This document shows, piece by piece, positions 45,254 through 53,035 of a DNA stretch of 53,758 nucleotides (its first letter is position 1; each line of letters begins with the position of its first letter). Source of the stretch: Mobiluncus porci (GTDB lineage: Bacteria > Actinomycetota > Actinomycetes > Actinomycetales > Actinomycetaceae). The notes under the pieces were generated by a model. It saw only the letters and a list, made by a program, of their open reading frames with translations. It made no database searches and was not told where the DNA came from. Made by a program: the position numbers and the translations under genes. The stretch lies in NCBI RefSeq assembly GCF_009695935.1, contig NZ_VUMY01000018.1, positions 1 to 53,758 of the forward strand, written 5' to 3'.

Positions 45254-47557
45254 TTACTTGGCGGTCACCAGGGCCGACAAGGCATCGGCAACCACATTCG
45301 AAACCGATCCCGTTCCACCAGCAATCACACCATTGGCAGGAGCAAGACGCTTCAACTCTGCCGAGACACTGCCTGGCAAGGCGTTCGGAGTGGTCAGCAA
45401 CACTGGGCCGCCCTTAGCGCCCGCTGCTGCGCCCGCACTCAAAGCATCCGGGAAGTTCACGCCAGTAGCCACGTAGGCCACCGGAACCGCGGGAGCGAAA
45501 GCTTGGGAGATAGCCACGGAGGTGCCGTAACGATCCGCGCCGCTAACCCGCTTGGCAGAAACTCCGGCGGCTTTGGAGACTTCGGCCAACGTTGCGTCAG
45601 AAACTGCACCAGCGCCACCGACAACGAAGACCTCGCTGGGAGCCAAACGCTTTAACTCGGCCGCTACGGTTGTCGGAAGCTGGTTGGAAGCCGTCAACAG
45701 CACCGGACCAGCCTGTTTGGCGGCCGCGGGCGCCGCGCTCAGGGCGTCAGGGAAGTTCACGCCGGTGGCCACGTAGACGGCCTTGGTCTTTGCGGGGAAG
45801 TTCTTGGCGGACAAATCCGCGGAAGTCGCGAAGCGATCCGCGCCGGCAGCGCGGCTCGGGGCCACTCCGGTCAGCGCCTTGGCCTGGTTCAAAACTGAGT
45901 CGGCGACGGCTCCAGGCCCACCAACAACGACGATTTCCTTCGGGTTCAGCCGAGACAGTTCCGCGCCAATCTCGCGGGGAATGTAGCTGGGGCGAACCAA
46001 CAGGACGGGGGCTTTCTGGTTTCCGGCCACCGCGGCAGCAGACAGCGCATCGGGGTAGTTCTCACCGCTCGCAAGGAAAACTTTCGCAGCGCCCGAGGGG
46101 AAAGCCTGCTTGGAGAGGGCTGCGGAAGTGTTGTAACGGCTGAATCCGGCGGCTCGATCCAAACCGTTGGCAACCTTGGTTCCAAACCACAAGTCGTCGA
46201 GCAAAACGCGAGCCATCTCGGTGTCATCGTAGAACTGGCCACGAACCGGATCGTTTCCAGCAAAGCGCAGCTTGTCGGCACCCGCGCCTTTCATGAACCA
46301 CGGCACCAACTGGTTGGTGTGTTCATCGTGCAACCAAGTGGCTGCGGGAGTCTCTCCGGCTTTGCCGGTAATCGCGCGGAAGTCTCCCGGGGCAGCCCCA
46401 GCACCCATCAGATAGCCGGTTTCGTGGTCAGCAGTGACCACCATGAGCGTTTCGTTCCAGTTGGAGTTCTTTTCAACCCAGTTGATGACCGCTTCGACAG
46501 ATTTCACGAAGTCGGTGGTTTCCTCGATGGAACGGGCGGTTTGATTGGCGTGACCGGCCCAGTCAATAGCGCCGCCTTCCACCATCAAAGCCACGCCGTT
46601 AGCGTTGTTATCCAATACGTTCAAAGCCGCCTTGGTCATGGTTTCCAAGCTCGGAACATTGGCGTTCAACGGGCTCGCGCCCACGGTCGGGTCATCTTTG
46701 CCGGCTGCAAAAGGACGGCCCTGCTGTAAGGTGGAGGCAACTTGCGGAATTCCGAAAACCTTGGCCGGAGTATTGCCGGAGGTCAAAGCCTCAAAATCGG
46801 CCTTGGTTTCGATGAACTTGAAGCCATTAGCGCTTTGGCGCAGAGCATTGAAATCCGCCTCGGAAATGTAACCGTAGTCGGGAGCGGAGAGTTGCTTCCC
46901 ACCGTCATCAAAGAGGGGGTGTCCCGGACCCATCACCACATCCATCTGAGAGTAGATTTCGGAGTGGGCGATGCCGTGGTAGTCCTTGCGGGTGGCGTTG
47001 TGGACGGCGTAGCCAGCCGGAGTCGCGTGAGAATAGGGAACCGAGCTAATCACGCCGGCGGATTTCCCGAGAGACTTGGCGCGCTCGAGGATGGTCTCGG
47101 TGGACATCTTGTTGTTGTCCACGCCGATAGCTGCATTATAGGTCTTGACTGCACCGGAAAGAGCGGTGGCTGCGGCTGCCGAGTCTGTCGGATTGTCCTT
47201 CAGATAGTCGCCCTTAGCCCAGGCTTTGGTGGAGTCGTAACTGCCATCAACGGAATAGGTCGAGACTGCTTTCAGATTCCAGCCTTGGAATCCGGGACGG
47301 GGCTCGGTGGAGTTCGAGGCAGCCATCTTCGCTTGACCACTGGTGGAATCGACCTGGTAGTAGGTTTTCCCAGAAGTGAAAGCGTTGTACAAGTCGAGCT
47401 CGTTGTAGCCCATGCCGTCACCAATCATGACGAAAACGTTTTTAGGGCCGGTAACTGCTGGAGTGGTTACGGCAACTGTGCTGGGGATGGCGACGGAACC
47501 GATGAGTGCAATTACGGCGGCTCCAGCGCCAGTCCTGATGAGAAAACTACGAGACAT
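45254..47557 (-). CDS. Secreted alkaline phosphatase with three CWB2 wall-anchor modules
   Basis: 767 residues. A signal peptide (about 1-34) precedes an alkaline phosphatase domain. Metal-binding Asp47 lies in VMIGDGMG, the nucleophile Ser126 in NPTDSAAAATA, and the late ligand motif TADHETGYLMG near 373. From about 470 to the end run three CWB2 modules, each with the marks YVATGVNFPDALSA and VVGGAGAVSD, that hold the enzyme to wall polymers. The enzyme should release phosphate from esters outside the cell. RBS: AAGGAGA. The anchor type is the same as in the giant protein at 588-13658. Direct TTAAG boxes upstream may be a phosphate-control site. The lone gene has its own terminator. Confidence 0.95.
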   Translation of the reverse strand: MSRSFLIRTGAGAAVIALIGSVAIPSTVAVTTPAVTGPKNVFVMIGDGMGYNELDLYNAFTSGKTYYQVDSTSGQAKMAASNSTEPRPGFQGWNLKAVSTYSVDGSYDSTKAWAKGDYLKDNPTDSAAAATALSGAVKTYNAAIGVDNNKMSTETILERAKSLGKSAGVISSVPYSHATPAGYAVHNATRKDYHGIAHSEIYSQMDVVMGPGHPLFDDGGKQLSAPDYGYISEADFNALRQSANGFKFIETKADFEALTSGNTPAKVFGIPQVASTLQQGRPFAAGKDDPTVGASPLNANVPSLETMTKAALNVLDNNANGVALMVEGGAIDWAGHANQTARSIEETTDFVKSVEAVINWVEKNSNWNETLMVVTADHETGYLMGAGAAPGDFRAITGKAGETPAATWLHDEHTNQLVPWFMKGAGADKLRFAGNDPVRGQFYDDTEMARVLLDDLWFGTKVANGLDRAAGFSRYNTSAALSKQAFPSGAAKVFLASGENYPDALSAAAVAGNQKAPVLLVRPSYIPREIGAELSRLNPKEIVVVGGPGAVADSVLNQAKALTGVAPSRAAGADRFATSADLSAKNFPAKTKAVYVATGVNFPDALSAAPAAAKQAGPVLLTASNQLPTTVAAELKRLAPSEVFVVGGAGAVSDATLAEVSKAAGVSAKRVSGADRYGTSVAISQAFAPAVPVAYVATGVNFPDALSAGAAAGAKGGPVLLTTPNALPGSVSAELKRLAPANGVIAGGTGSVSNVVADALSALVTAK

Positions 47558-47694
47558 GATTCTCCTTGCTACTTGAATTTGAGGATCTGCCAGGTGGCAG
47601 AATCCCCCTCGCAGTTTTGACTTTAATTCGTTGGAACGCGGGCAATCAAGGCAGTTTTGGCCAATGCGGGAAGTCTTGACGCAATCCTAAACTC

Positions 47695-47724
47695 GTCTTA
47701 ACAATTGACCGAAAAGACTTAACC
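47695..47724. promoter_or_regulatory. Direct TTAAC boxes upstream of the alkaline phosphatase gene
   Basis: GTCTTAAC (47695-47702) and GACTTAACC (47716-47724) are direct repeats two helical turns apart, about 140-165 bases before the phosphatase start. Spacing of this kind suits a response regulator such as PhoP, but the boxes do not match a known consensus exactly. The rest of 47558-47839 shows no gene. Confidence 0.3.
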
Positions 47725-47839
47725 GGATTTTCATAAAAACGGGGTAGGGTGACTCTAGTTTTTACTTAGGAATCTGGGGGCTTGGCGGTCTCTCAAATAC
47801 CGAATAATCAAGACTTTAGAAGGCAGAGAAACCCAGGTT

Positions 47840-47868
47840 TTGCGATTCTCGCGAATTTACCCTAAACT
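47840..47868 (+). promoter_or_regulatory. Promoter of the tRNA-Glu/Asp/Phe cluster
   Basis: TTGCGA (47840-47845), a 17-base spacer and TAAACT (47863-47868) lie about 31 bases before tRNA-Glu. Spacing and distance suit a tRNA operon promoter. Confidence 0.6.
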
Positions 47869-47899
47869 ATTTCAAGTCCCAGCCCACGGGTTAGGCGAC

Positions 47900-47972
47900 G
47901 CTCCTATCGTCTAGCGGCCTAGGACTCCGCCCTTTCACGGCGGCAACACGGGTTCAAATCCCGTTGGGAGTA
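47900..47972 (+). tRNA. tRNA-Glu (anticodon TTC)
   Basis: The anticodon stem CCGCC/GGCGG encloses TTTCA, with anticodon TTC. Acceptor arms GCTCCTA and TGGGAGT pair with wobble. The T-arm is ACGGGTTCAAATCCCGT. CCA is not encoded. Confidence 0.95.
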
Positions 47973-47995
47973 CTGCGGTTCTTCGGAATCGCCAC

Positions 47996-48069
47996 GGCCC
48001 TGTAGCGCAGTTGGTTAGCGCGCCGCCCTGTCACGGCGGAGGTCGCGGGTTCAAGTCCCGTCAGGGTCG
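47996..48069 (+). tRNA. tRNA-Asp (anticodon GTC)
   Basis: Acceptor GGCCCTG pairs with CAGGGTC. The anticodon loop is CTGTCAC with GTC, and the T-arm is CGGGTTCAAGTCCCG. It matches actinobacterial tRNA-Asp almost exactly. CCA is not encoded. Confidence 0.97.
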
Positions 48070-48099
48070 CAGGTTTGGGTGCGATCCACTCGAACCGTT

Positions 48100-48172
48100 G
48101 GCTCTGTAGCTCAGTTGGCAGAGCGAACGACTGAAAATCGTTAGGTCACCGGATCGACGCCGGTCGGAGCCA
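48100..48172 (+). tRNA. tRNA-Phe (anticodon GAA)
   Basis: The acceptor stem GGCTCTG/CGGAGCC has one wobble pair, and the anticodon loop is CTGAAAA with GAA. A CCA follows directly at 48173-48175, so this tRNA alone in the cluster carries an encoded tail. A terminator follows. Confidence 0.96.
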
Positions 48173-48174
48173 CC

Positions 48175-48201
48175 AAAAGTCCCGCGAGACGGGGCTTTTT
48201 T
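48175..48201 (+). terminator. Terminator of the tRNA cluster
   Basis: AAAAGTCCCG pairs with CGGGGCTTTT over ten positions (one wobble) around CGAGA and runs into TTTTTT. Confidence 0.9.
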
Positions 48202-48326
48202 GGTTTTTAGAGATTCGCTCTCGCCTCCGGCGACTCCGCCGCATCTGAGTCGAATCCGGCAAAGCCTCCAAAGCGTTACTGCCCCAGGCACTATCTAGAT
48301 AGGATTGTGGTGTCGAAAGGAAGAAG

Positions 48327-48911
48327 ATGCGGGCTTTGATAATTGTCGATGTACAACCGACTTTTTGCGAAGGCGGGGCTCTCGCAGTGGCGGGAGGCAA
48401 CGAGGTTGCCGAGAAAATCGCCGATTTCGTGACGGAGAACCAGGAGGAATATGACCTGGTGGTAACGACTCAAGACTGGCACATAGATCCCGGCGCGCAT
48501 TTCTCGGAGACACCGGACTTTGTGGATACCTGGCCGCCTCACGGGGTGGCGGGAACTCCCGAGGCTGAGCTCCACGACGCCATCGCCGACTTGCCCATTG
48601 ACGATTCCGTCAAAAAAGGACAGCACGCGGCGGCCTATTCGGGATTCGAGGGCGTCAACAAAGCGGGACAGACTCTAGAAGAGATTCTTCGAGCCGCGGG
48701 GATCACCGAGGTCGACGTGGTGGGATTGGCTGAGTCGCATTGCGTGAAGGACACGGCTTTGGACGCGATTGATTTAGGCTGGTACACCAGGGTTTTCGAA
48801 GACCTCACCGTTCCGGTGACGGCGGAGCTTGGCAAGGCAGCGCGCGAAGAAATGGCGCAGGCTGGCGTCGAAGAGATACCTAGCGAGGATGCCTTCAAAG
48901 AAGAGGACTGA
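48327..48911 (+). CDS. pncA: Nicotinamidase / isochorismatase-family amidase
   Basis: 194 residues. PncA hydrolyses nicotinamide to nicotinate for NAD salvage. The catalytic triad lines up with the mycobacterial enzyme: D8 (IIVDVQ), K96 or K97 and C139 (ESHCVKDTA). The metal ligands D50, H52, H58 and H72 are also at the expected spacing. The start has GAAAGGAAG upstream, and a weak TTACTG/TAGGAT promoter lies near 48276-48305. The reading SHC instead of the usual DHC before the catalytic Cys is a mild variation. A single gene followed by the first 66-bp repeat. It would recycle nicotinamide released by the Sir2 enzyme (inference). Confidence 0.92.
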   Translation: MRALIIVDVQPTFCEGGALAVAGGNEVAEKIADFVTENQEEYDLVVTTQDWHIDPGAHFSETPDFVDTWPPHGVAGTPEAELHDAIADLPIDDSVKKGQHAAAYSGFEGVNKAGQTLEEILRAAGITEVDVVGLAESHCVKDTALDAIDLGWYTRVFEDLTVPVTAELGKAAREEMAQAGVEEIPSEDAFKEED

Positions 48912-48921
48912 CCGGGTTTGG

Positions 48922-48987
48922 GGCGCGCAGTGCTCCAGACACGAGTAATCTCAGCAGAGGACTGCGGGCGCCGGAATCACGCTCGGA
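48922..48987. repeat. 66-bp direct repeat, copy A (left border of the ABC segment)
   Basis: Matches 53036-53101 at 60 of 66 positions, including the invariant core CACGAGTAATCTCAGCAGAG. Within it, CGCAGTGCTC can pair with GAGGACTGCG with one mismatch. It starts 11 bases after pncA and ends three bases before the stop codon of the converging ABC permease. Confidence 0.9.
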
Positions 48988-48990
48988 AAT

Positions 48991-49740
48991 TTATGCCTGC
49001 AACAGCGTGACCTTAGTGCGAAAATGCCCGGCTACCCGGCGCATGAGCAGCAGACTCAACGAAAGAAGGGCGAGGGCAACGAGATAATCAGAGAGGACAA
49101 AGACGGGTGCGCCTGATTCAATGCTCTTGAGGCTACTTGCGGGTGGGACGAAGCGCAGAAATCTTTCGATGGTACGCGGATATTCCGAGAGAGGAACTAG
49201 AACCCCGACTGCTAGCGGGAGAAAGGGAATGAGGAAATTCAGCGCCGCATAGGGGTCTTGTAAAACGAGAACGGCGATTGCGCACAGTATTCCGAAAGCC
49301 GTCCCTGTGAGCAACACGAGGGGAAAGATATCAACTACGCTGATAATCGCTGACCAGACAGGGAATATTAGAGCGAGACAGCCTAAGTTTATTATTCCCG
49401 AGGCCGTCGAAATCGCCACTGCCGCAAGAATAACACCGGTGAGGTATTGCGAATCCAACGGGCGATGAGAGATAACCTGCGCTAGAACTCCTGTTTCGCG
49501 GTCGTGGGCGAAAGCGGCGACGATGAATGTCGCCGTCATCAACAAGATTGAGAGGAGAAGTCCGCGCAATGCAATATTCGTCGGACTCGGAGAATCAAGG
49601 ACACGTCCGAGAAAATACGAGGTGCAGACCTCAAAAATCGGAGCGGCAAAGAGCGAGACGAAAAGGGTTTTACGATTCGCAAACATCGCCGAAGAGCGGC
49701 ATGATAACTTGAAAGTCGTTATCAAACGTCGTCCTAGCAT
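48991..49740 (-). CDS. ABC-2 type transporter permease, second subunit
   Basis: 249 residues with about six membrane helices, in the ABC-2 export permease style (no large extracytoplasmic domain). It starts with a basic segment and the first helix near residue 20; later helices include GLLLSILLMTATFIVAAF and VVDIFPLVLLTGTAFGIL. The ATG at 49740 follows GAGAGGGGTG and lies 13 bases after the upstream permease. It is the last gene of a minus-strand operon whose 3' end touches direct repeat A. Such pairs with a cytosolic ATPase commonly export or confer immunity to peptides or drugs; the cargo is unknown. Confidence 0.75.
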   Translation of the reverse strand: MLGRRLITTFKLSCRSSAMFANRKTLFVSLFAAPIFEVCTSYFLGRVLDSPSPTNIALRGLLLSILLMTATFIVAAFAHDRETGVLAQVISHRPLDSQYLTGVILAAVAISTASGIINLGCLALIFPVWSAIISVVDIFPLVLLTGTAFGILCAIAVLVLQDPYAALNFLIPFLPLAVGVLVPLSEYPRTIERFLRFVPPASSLKSIESGAPVFVLSDYLVALALLSLSLLLMRRVAGHFRTKVTLLQA

Positions 49741-49753
49741 GATGACACCCCTC

Positions 49754-50539
49754 TCACGCCGTAAACTCTGCTAACTGTGCGGTACGTGTCATCCGTGTGA
49801 AGCGACCCATGAGAAACAATCCAAGAAGAATCCACGCAGCGGCTGATATAACAGAGAGACACGCGGAGAATGTCAGTAATCCCAGGTCACTCCCAGGCGT
49901 CGACATGACATCGAGGATACGCATTGTCGGCGATACAAACTTGAGGATCCATCCTGCGATTCCCGGCGGCGTGCCGAATACGCCCGACAGGAGAAAAAGC
50001 GGCATCAGGAGGAGAGGCTCATAGGCGCCAGCATTCGGAGTCAACACGAACAGTGCGGCTACAACCAGCGCGACACCAAAGGCTCCAGCACAGGTTACGA
50101 CTATGCCGAGCAGAAGGATTGGAGCGCGCGAAAATACGAGTTCAAATGGTAAGTTTCCAGGACCTGGGGGCAACCAGATTACGAGGGCGATGAAGTACGC
50201 GAGTATAGACGAAATCGCGACGGCAAGAACGAGTGCCGCCAGGGAGAGACGCGCGCCGATTCGGGAGATGAAGTGATGCACGAGAGTGCCTTTGAAACGT
50301 TCGTAGCGAATAATTCCCCCGGCAGCTGTCACGGTAGTCCACATGCCGATGGCACCTGTTCGGATGAAGGCCGCGTACGGGTCAGAGTCCCACGCATATA
50401 CAGCGAGACGTTGTGCAATCCCCGAAACCACCGTGGAGACCGTCATTAGTTCGATGAAATACGTGACGCGCAGGAACTGGCGGGTGTGGAAAACTGAGAG
50501 GCGCCACAGACGCGCTATTGCGTGCGGAATCCTTGTCAT
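49754..50539 (-). CDS. ABC-2 type transporter permease, first subunit
   Basis: 261 residues, about six helices, beginning with an amphipathic basic stretch MTRIPHAIARLWRLSVF and a first helix near 25-45. It overlaps the ATPase gene by four bases (ATGA). It resembles the Gram-positive ABC-2 permeases found in daunorubicin-, lantibiotic- and sporulation-killing-type exporters, but I cannot name a closer family. It pairs with the next permease as a heterodimer, judging by size and spacing. Confidence 0.77.
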   Translation of the reverse strand: MTRIPHAIARLWRLSVFHTRQFLRVTYFIELMTVSTVVSGIAQRLAVYAWDSDPYAAFIRTGAIGMWTTVTAAGGIIRYERFKGTLVHHFISRIGARLSLAALVLAVAISSILAYFIALVIWLPPGPGNLPFELVFSRAPILLLGIVVTCAGAFGVALVVAALFVLTPNAGAYEPLLLMPLFLLSGVFGTPPGIAGWILKFVSPTMRILDVMSTPGSDLGLLTFSACLSVISAAAWILLGLFLMGRFTRMTRTAQLAEFTA

Positions 50540-51504
50540 TCCGCGTCCTCGCGCGATAGAAATAGGAAAGCGTCCTGGAGATCTGGTTCGCGATGACTGT
50601 GCAACGCGACGGATTGCGGTAGCGGCGTCCTGAGGATGGACAGGTATTGCTTCTCCGCTTGTTCACAATAGTCGCTCCAGTAAGCGCTCAGCAACCATCT
50701 GCTTCCGTGGGGACGACGATGAACGTAAGATATTCCTTCCACTTTGAGTAATGAATCATAATCGGGTTGCGCCTTGGCACCTAGTACGGTTTCACTGACT
50801 TGCTTCAGACCGGCAGCTGTAACGATATCTGCGACGCTTCCGCGCGCAATAATCCGCGAAGATCGCATTAGGAGCACCCGAGTGGCAAGCTCCGCAACTT
50901 CCTCCATCGAGTGACTGGACATGAGGATAGCAGTACCGGTTGCTGCTATCGAGGCGATGAGAGAGCGTAGTCGCAGTGCTACGTTCGGGTCGAGTCCGCT
51001 GGTCGGCTCGTCGAGAATAACGAATTTCGGTTCTCCCAACAAGGCGCGGGCGATATGAAGTCGCTGATATTGTCCTCGCGAAAGGGTATTAGCCGCAGAT
51101 GAAGCCTTTGCCTCCAAATTGACGAGGGAGAGAACCCGAGAGACCTCGGAGCGAAGCTCGCGGTGAGGCACCGCCGCTAAATCGGCAAAGAACAGCAAGT
51201 TTTCCGAGACGGAGGCCTTGGGATAGAAACCCCTATCACCTCCAAATGAAAGACCGATACTGCGTCGTGCCCGGTAGGGATGCGAACGGGCATCTATCCC
51301 GTCGATGTGTAAAGTTCCAGAAGTTGGCTCCAGTAGCGTGGCACACATTCGCAATAGTGTCGTCTTGCCTGCTCCGTTTAAGCCCACGATGGCAAGGATC
51401 TCGCCCGGTTCTACAGAAAAGGAGACGTTATCCACGGCTTTGATTTCTGTCTTGGCGGACGGAAAGGTTCGCGTCAGTCCCTCGGCGTAACACACTGCGT
51501 TCAT
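50536..51504 (-). CDS. ABC transporter ATP-binding protein (export type)
   Basis: 322 residues. Walker A GLNGAGKTT (41-49), signature LSRGQYQRLHIARAL near 140 and Walker B FVILDEPTSGLDP near 160, followed by a switch His in MSSHSMEE. A C-terminal region of about 100 residues after the ATPase core is typical of the DrrA/CcmA class. The signature has SRG in place of SGG, a common variant. The gene overlaps both neighbours by four bases (ATGA). It should drive the two ABC-2 permeases that follow. Confidence 0.92.
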   Translation of the reverse strand: MNAVCYAEGLTRTFPSAKTEIKAVDNVSFSVEPGEILAIVGLNGAGKTTLLRMCATLLEPTSGTLHIDGIDARSHPYRARRSIGLSFGGDRGFYPKASVSENLLFFADLAAVPHRELRSEVSRVLSLVNLEAKASSAANTLSRGQYQRLHIARALLGEPKFVILDEPTSGLDPNVALRLRSLIASIAATGTAILMSSHSMEEVAELATRVLLMRSSRIIARGSVADIVTAAGLKQVSETVLGAKAQPDYDSLLKVEGISYVHRRPHGSRWLLSAYWSDYCEQAEKQYLSILRTPLPQSVALHSHREPDLQDAFLFLSREDAE

Positions 51505-52652
51505 GGGCGGTTAATTTCGAGAAGGGGGAGCGTAAGTCCCAGGGGGTCAGTCTTGAGCAAATGTAGTGTTCGGGTAGCTTCTTGAATATTTCCAATTTTT
51601 GATTGTGAAGCAATAAAGACTCTTCGAGATGCAGCAAGAGCGGATATCGCTCCGATTTCAGACAATTTTATAATAGCATATATTGAGGTTCTTGAGGCAC
51701 TAGGGTAATCTTTTGAAAGATAGTACGTTAGCGCCAACGAAGCGGCTGCCTCACCAATGTACTCGTGTGAATGTTGCGCAGTGTAGTGTAAATTGTTCTC
51801 AAGTAGCGTAGCAGCTTCCTGTTGCTTTCCTATCTTTAGCAGAAGTTGAGCCTTGTTGATGTGTACCTGGCTGCGATATCGGTATAGTCGTGATAGCGAG
51901 TCGTCACTGTAACTTTGATTGTTTATAGCATACTCAAGCATTTCAAGAGATGAGTTTACCAATTCCATCGCATCAATTATGTTTTTATCTCTCATCAAGA
52001 CAGCGAGCGCTTTAAGATTAAAAAGCAGGGCAAGCTCTTTTTCAACATTGTTGCGTTGATTACATATTGTGAATTGTGCATCGAGAATCTTTATCGCGTC
52101 GTTAATGCGATGCTGCCGCTTGATGAGCGTTGCTGCTAATCGGTGCGAGTAAATGTAACTATCTGAATAATTAGCAGCTAAAGAGACTGCCTTTGTAAAG
52201 AATAGCCCAGAATCTTGAGTTGAAGTTGCAGCGCTAATGGTTCCAGCCGCAGATAGGAGTTCAGGATTATGATCCTCTAGTATCTCATTTTTTCTTGTTG
52301 TGATGGCTGTACTTGCAGCGTCATAGTTACCGAAAAATAGGATTGCAGCATCAAGTGCTTCCTTAAGGCGATTTATAGGTGTTGAAACAAGACCCGCAGT
52401 AATCTCGGTGTCTGTCGCAGGAGTAATTGAACAAATCTTGCAGTGTGCCTGGTAAAAAATTTTAGGGTCAACGATGCGACGAATACCCAAATCTGTGATG
52501 TAGATGGGAGCGGCCAATGAGCGCAGGCTCATTGGCGACAATCTTCCCTCAGGTAACCTCTTGACGACATGTAAGCGCTCAGGAAGAGCCGGAGAAAAGT
52601 GATGAAAGCGGATTGCGCTTTCTAAAGTTTCGACTGCCTTACCCAGTTGCAT
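51501..52652 (-). CDS. Unrecognised helical-repeat (TPR-like) protein of the ABC operon
   Basis: 383 residues, visibly more AT-rich than its neighbours. I recognise no named family. After about 100 residues that hold a CKIC pair near 71-74, the rest is helix-rich with alternating leucines and alanines (TKAVSLAANYSDSYIY, INKAQLLLKIGKQQEAATLL, ASLALTYYLSKDYPSA), in the style of tetratricopeptide repeats. No signal peptide or membrane helix. It overlaps the ATPase gene by four bases. Such solenoids in operons with exporters often sense peptides or scaffold a regulator, as in RRNPP-type systems, but there is no DNA-binding domain here. In-frame codons continue upstream of the ATG to a TGA 18 bases before it, so the N-terminus may be incomplete. 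Confidence 0.7.
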   Translation of the reverse strand: MQLGKAVETLESAIRFHHFSPALPERLHVVKRLPEGRLSPMSLRSLAAPIYITDLGIRRIVDPKIFYQAHCKICSITPATDTEITAGLVSTPINRLKEALDAAILFFGNYDAASTAITTRKNEILEDHNPELLSAAGTISAATSTQDSGLFFTKAVSLAANYSDSYIYSHRLAATLIKRQHRINDAIKILDAQFTICNQRNNVEKELALLFNLKALAVLMRDKNIIDAMELVNSSLEMLEYAINNQSYSDDSLSRLYRYRSQVHINKAQLLLKIGKQQEAATLLENNLHYTAQHSHEYIGEAAASLALTYYLSKDYPSASRTSIYAIIKLSEIGAISALAASRRVFIASQSKIGNIQEATRTLHLLKTDPLGLTLPLLEINRP

Positions 52653-52667
52653 TTGAGCTCTTCGGCA

Positions 52668-52730
52668 TCAAGGTTTTTGAGCCGGTGTCTCTGTACCGCC
52701 GTAATCCAGCTTCTTTAGCCGTGTGACCAT
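52668..52730 (-). CDS. Mini-ORF 2 (20 codons) before the helical-repeat gene
   Basis: An ATG inside mini-ORF 1 opens a 20-residue frame, MVTRLKKLD followed by YGGTETPAQKP, and ends 15 bases before the helical-repeat gene, in the same frame as that gene. It lacks its own ribosome site, so translation would be coupled to mini-ORF 1. It could be a small precursor peptide (basic leader, Gly/Thr/Pro-rich end) or the remnant of a longer N-terminus. Low confidence. Confidence 0.25.
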   Translation of the reverse strand: MVTRLKKLDYGGTETPAQKP

Positions 52731-52786
52731 ACGACCATTGTTGCACCGTACTGCTTGTCAATCTGCTTCTCAATAGTGGTTGACAT
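52715..52786 (-). CDS. Mini-ORF 1 (23 codons), first frame of the ABC operon
   Basis: A 23-codon frame (starting MSTTIEKQIDKQYGAT) whose ATG lies eight bases after a perfect AGGAGG and about 18 bases after the likely transcription start. After its TAA the same frame runs on to a second stretch ending DAEELKCNWVRQSKL, so either this is a short peptide or a longer gene was broken. The strong promoter and ribosome site argue that it is translated. I recognise no family. Confidence 0.4.
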   Translation of the reverse strand: MSTTIEKQIDKQYGATMVVWSHG

Positions 52787-52810
52787 ATTTGTATCCTCCT
52801 ATCTGGCAAC

Positions 52811-52837
52811 ATTATAGCAGCTCATAATTGTTGTCAA
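52811..52837 (-). promoter_or_regulatory. Promoter with perfect consensus boxes driving the ABC operon
   Basis: On the minus strand TTGACA (52832-52837) and TATAAT (52811-52816) are both perfect, with a short 15-base spacer. The start site would be near 52804, followed at once by AGGAGG and mini-ORF 1. Between here and the repeat at 53036 (52838-53035) I see no supported gene, only short palindromes such as ACACGTGT. Confidence 0.75.
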
Positions 52838-53035
52838 GGGGCTCGCGTACCTGCATATTTAATTCTCGACTTGTACAGGCAAGATGCCGTTGGGATACAC
52901 GTGTAAAAATATCATCCCGTGCTCTCGGCGGTACACGAGTGTTAGTAAGGCAGCTTGACGATAGTTTCACTGTGATGGGCTGTGTGTTGAGTGCAGGGTA
53001 ACAAGTAGAAGTCACTACTCAGCATTAGTGCTTGT

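Noticed and set aside
46742-47620. Plus-strand frame of 292 codons opposite the phosphatase gene
   Set aside because: Antisense to a complete enzyme with all catalytic motifs; Gly/Val-rich shadow composition.
52812-53015. Minus-strand frame of 67 codons upstream of the ABC operon
   Set aside because: It runs through the consensus promoter of the operon, starts at a GTG without a ribosome site and has no protein-like pattern.
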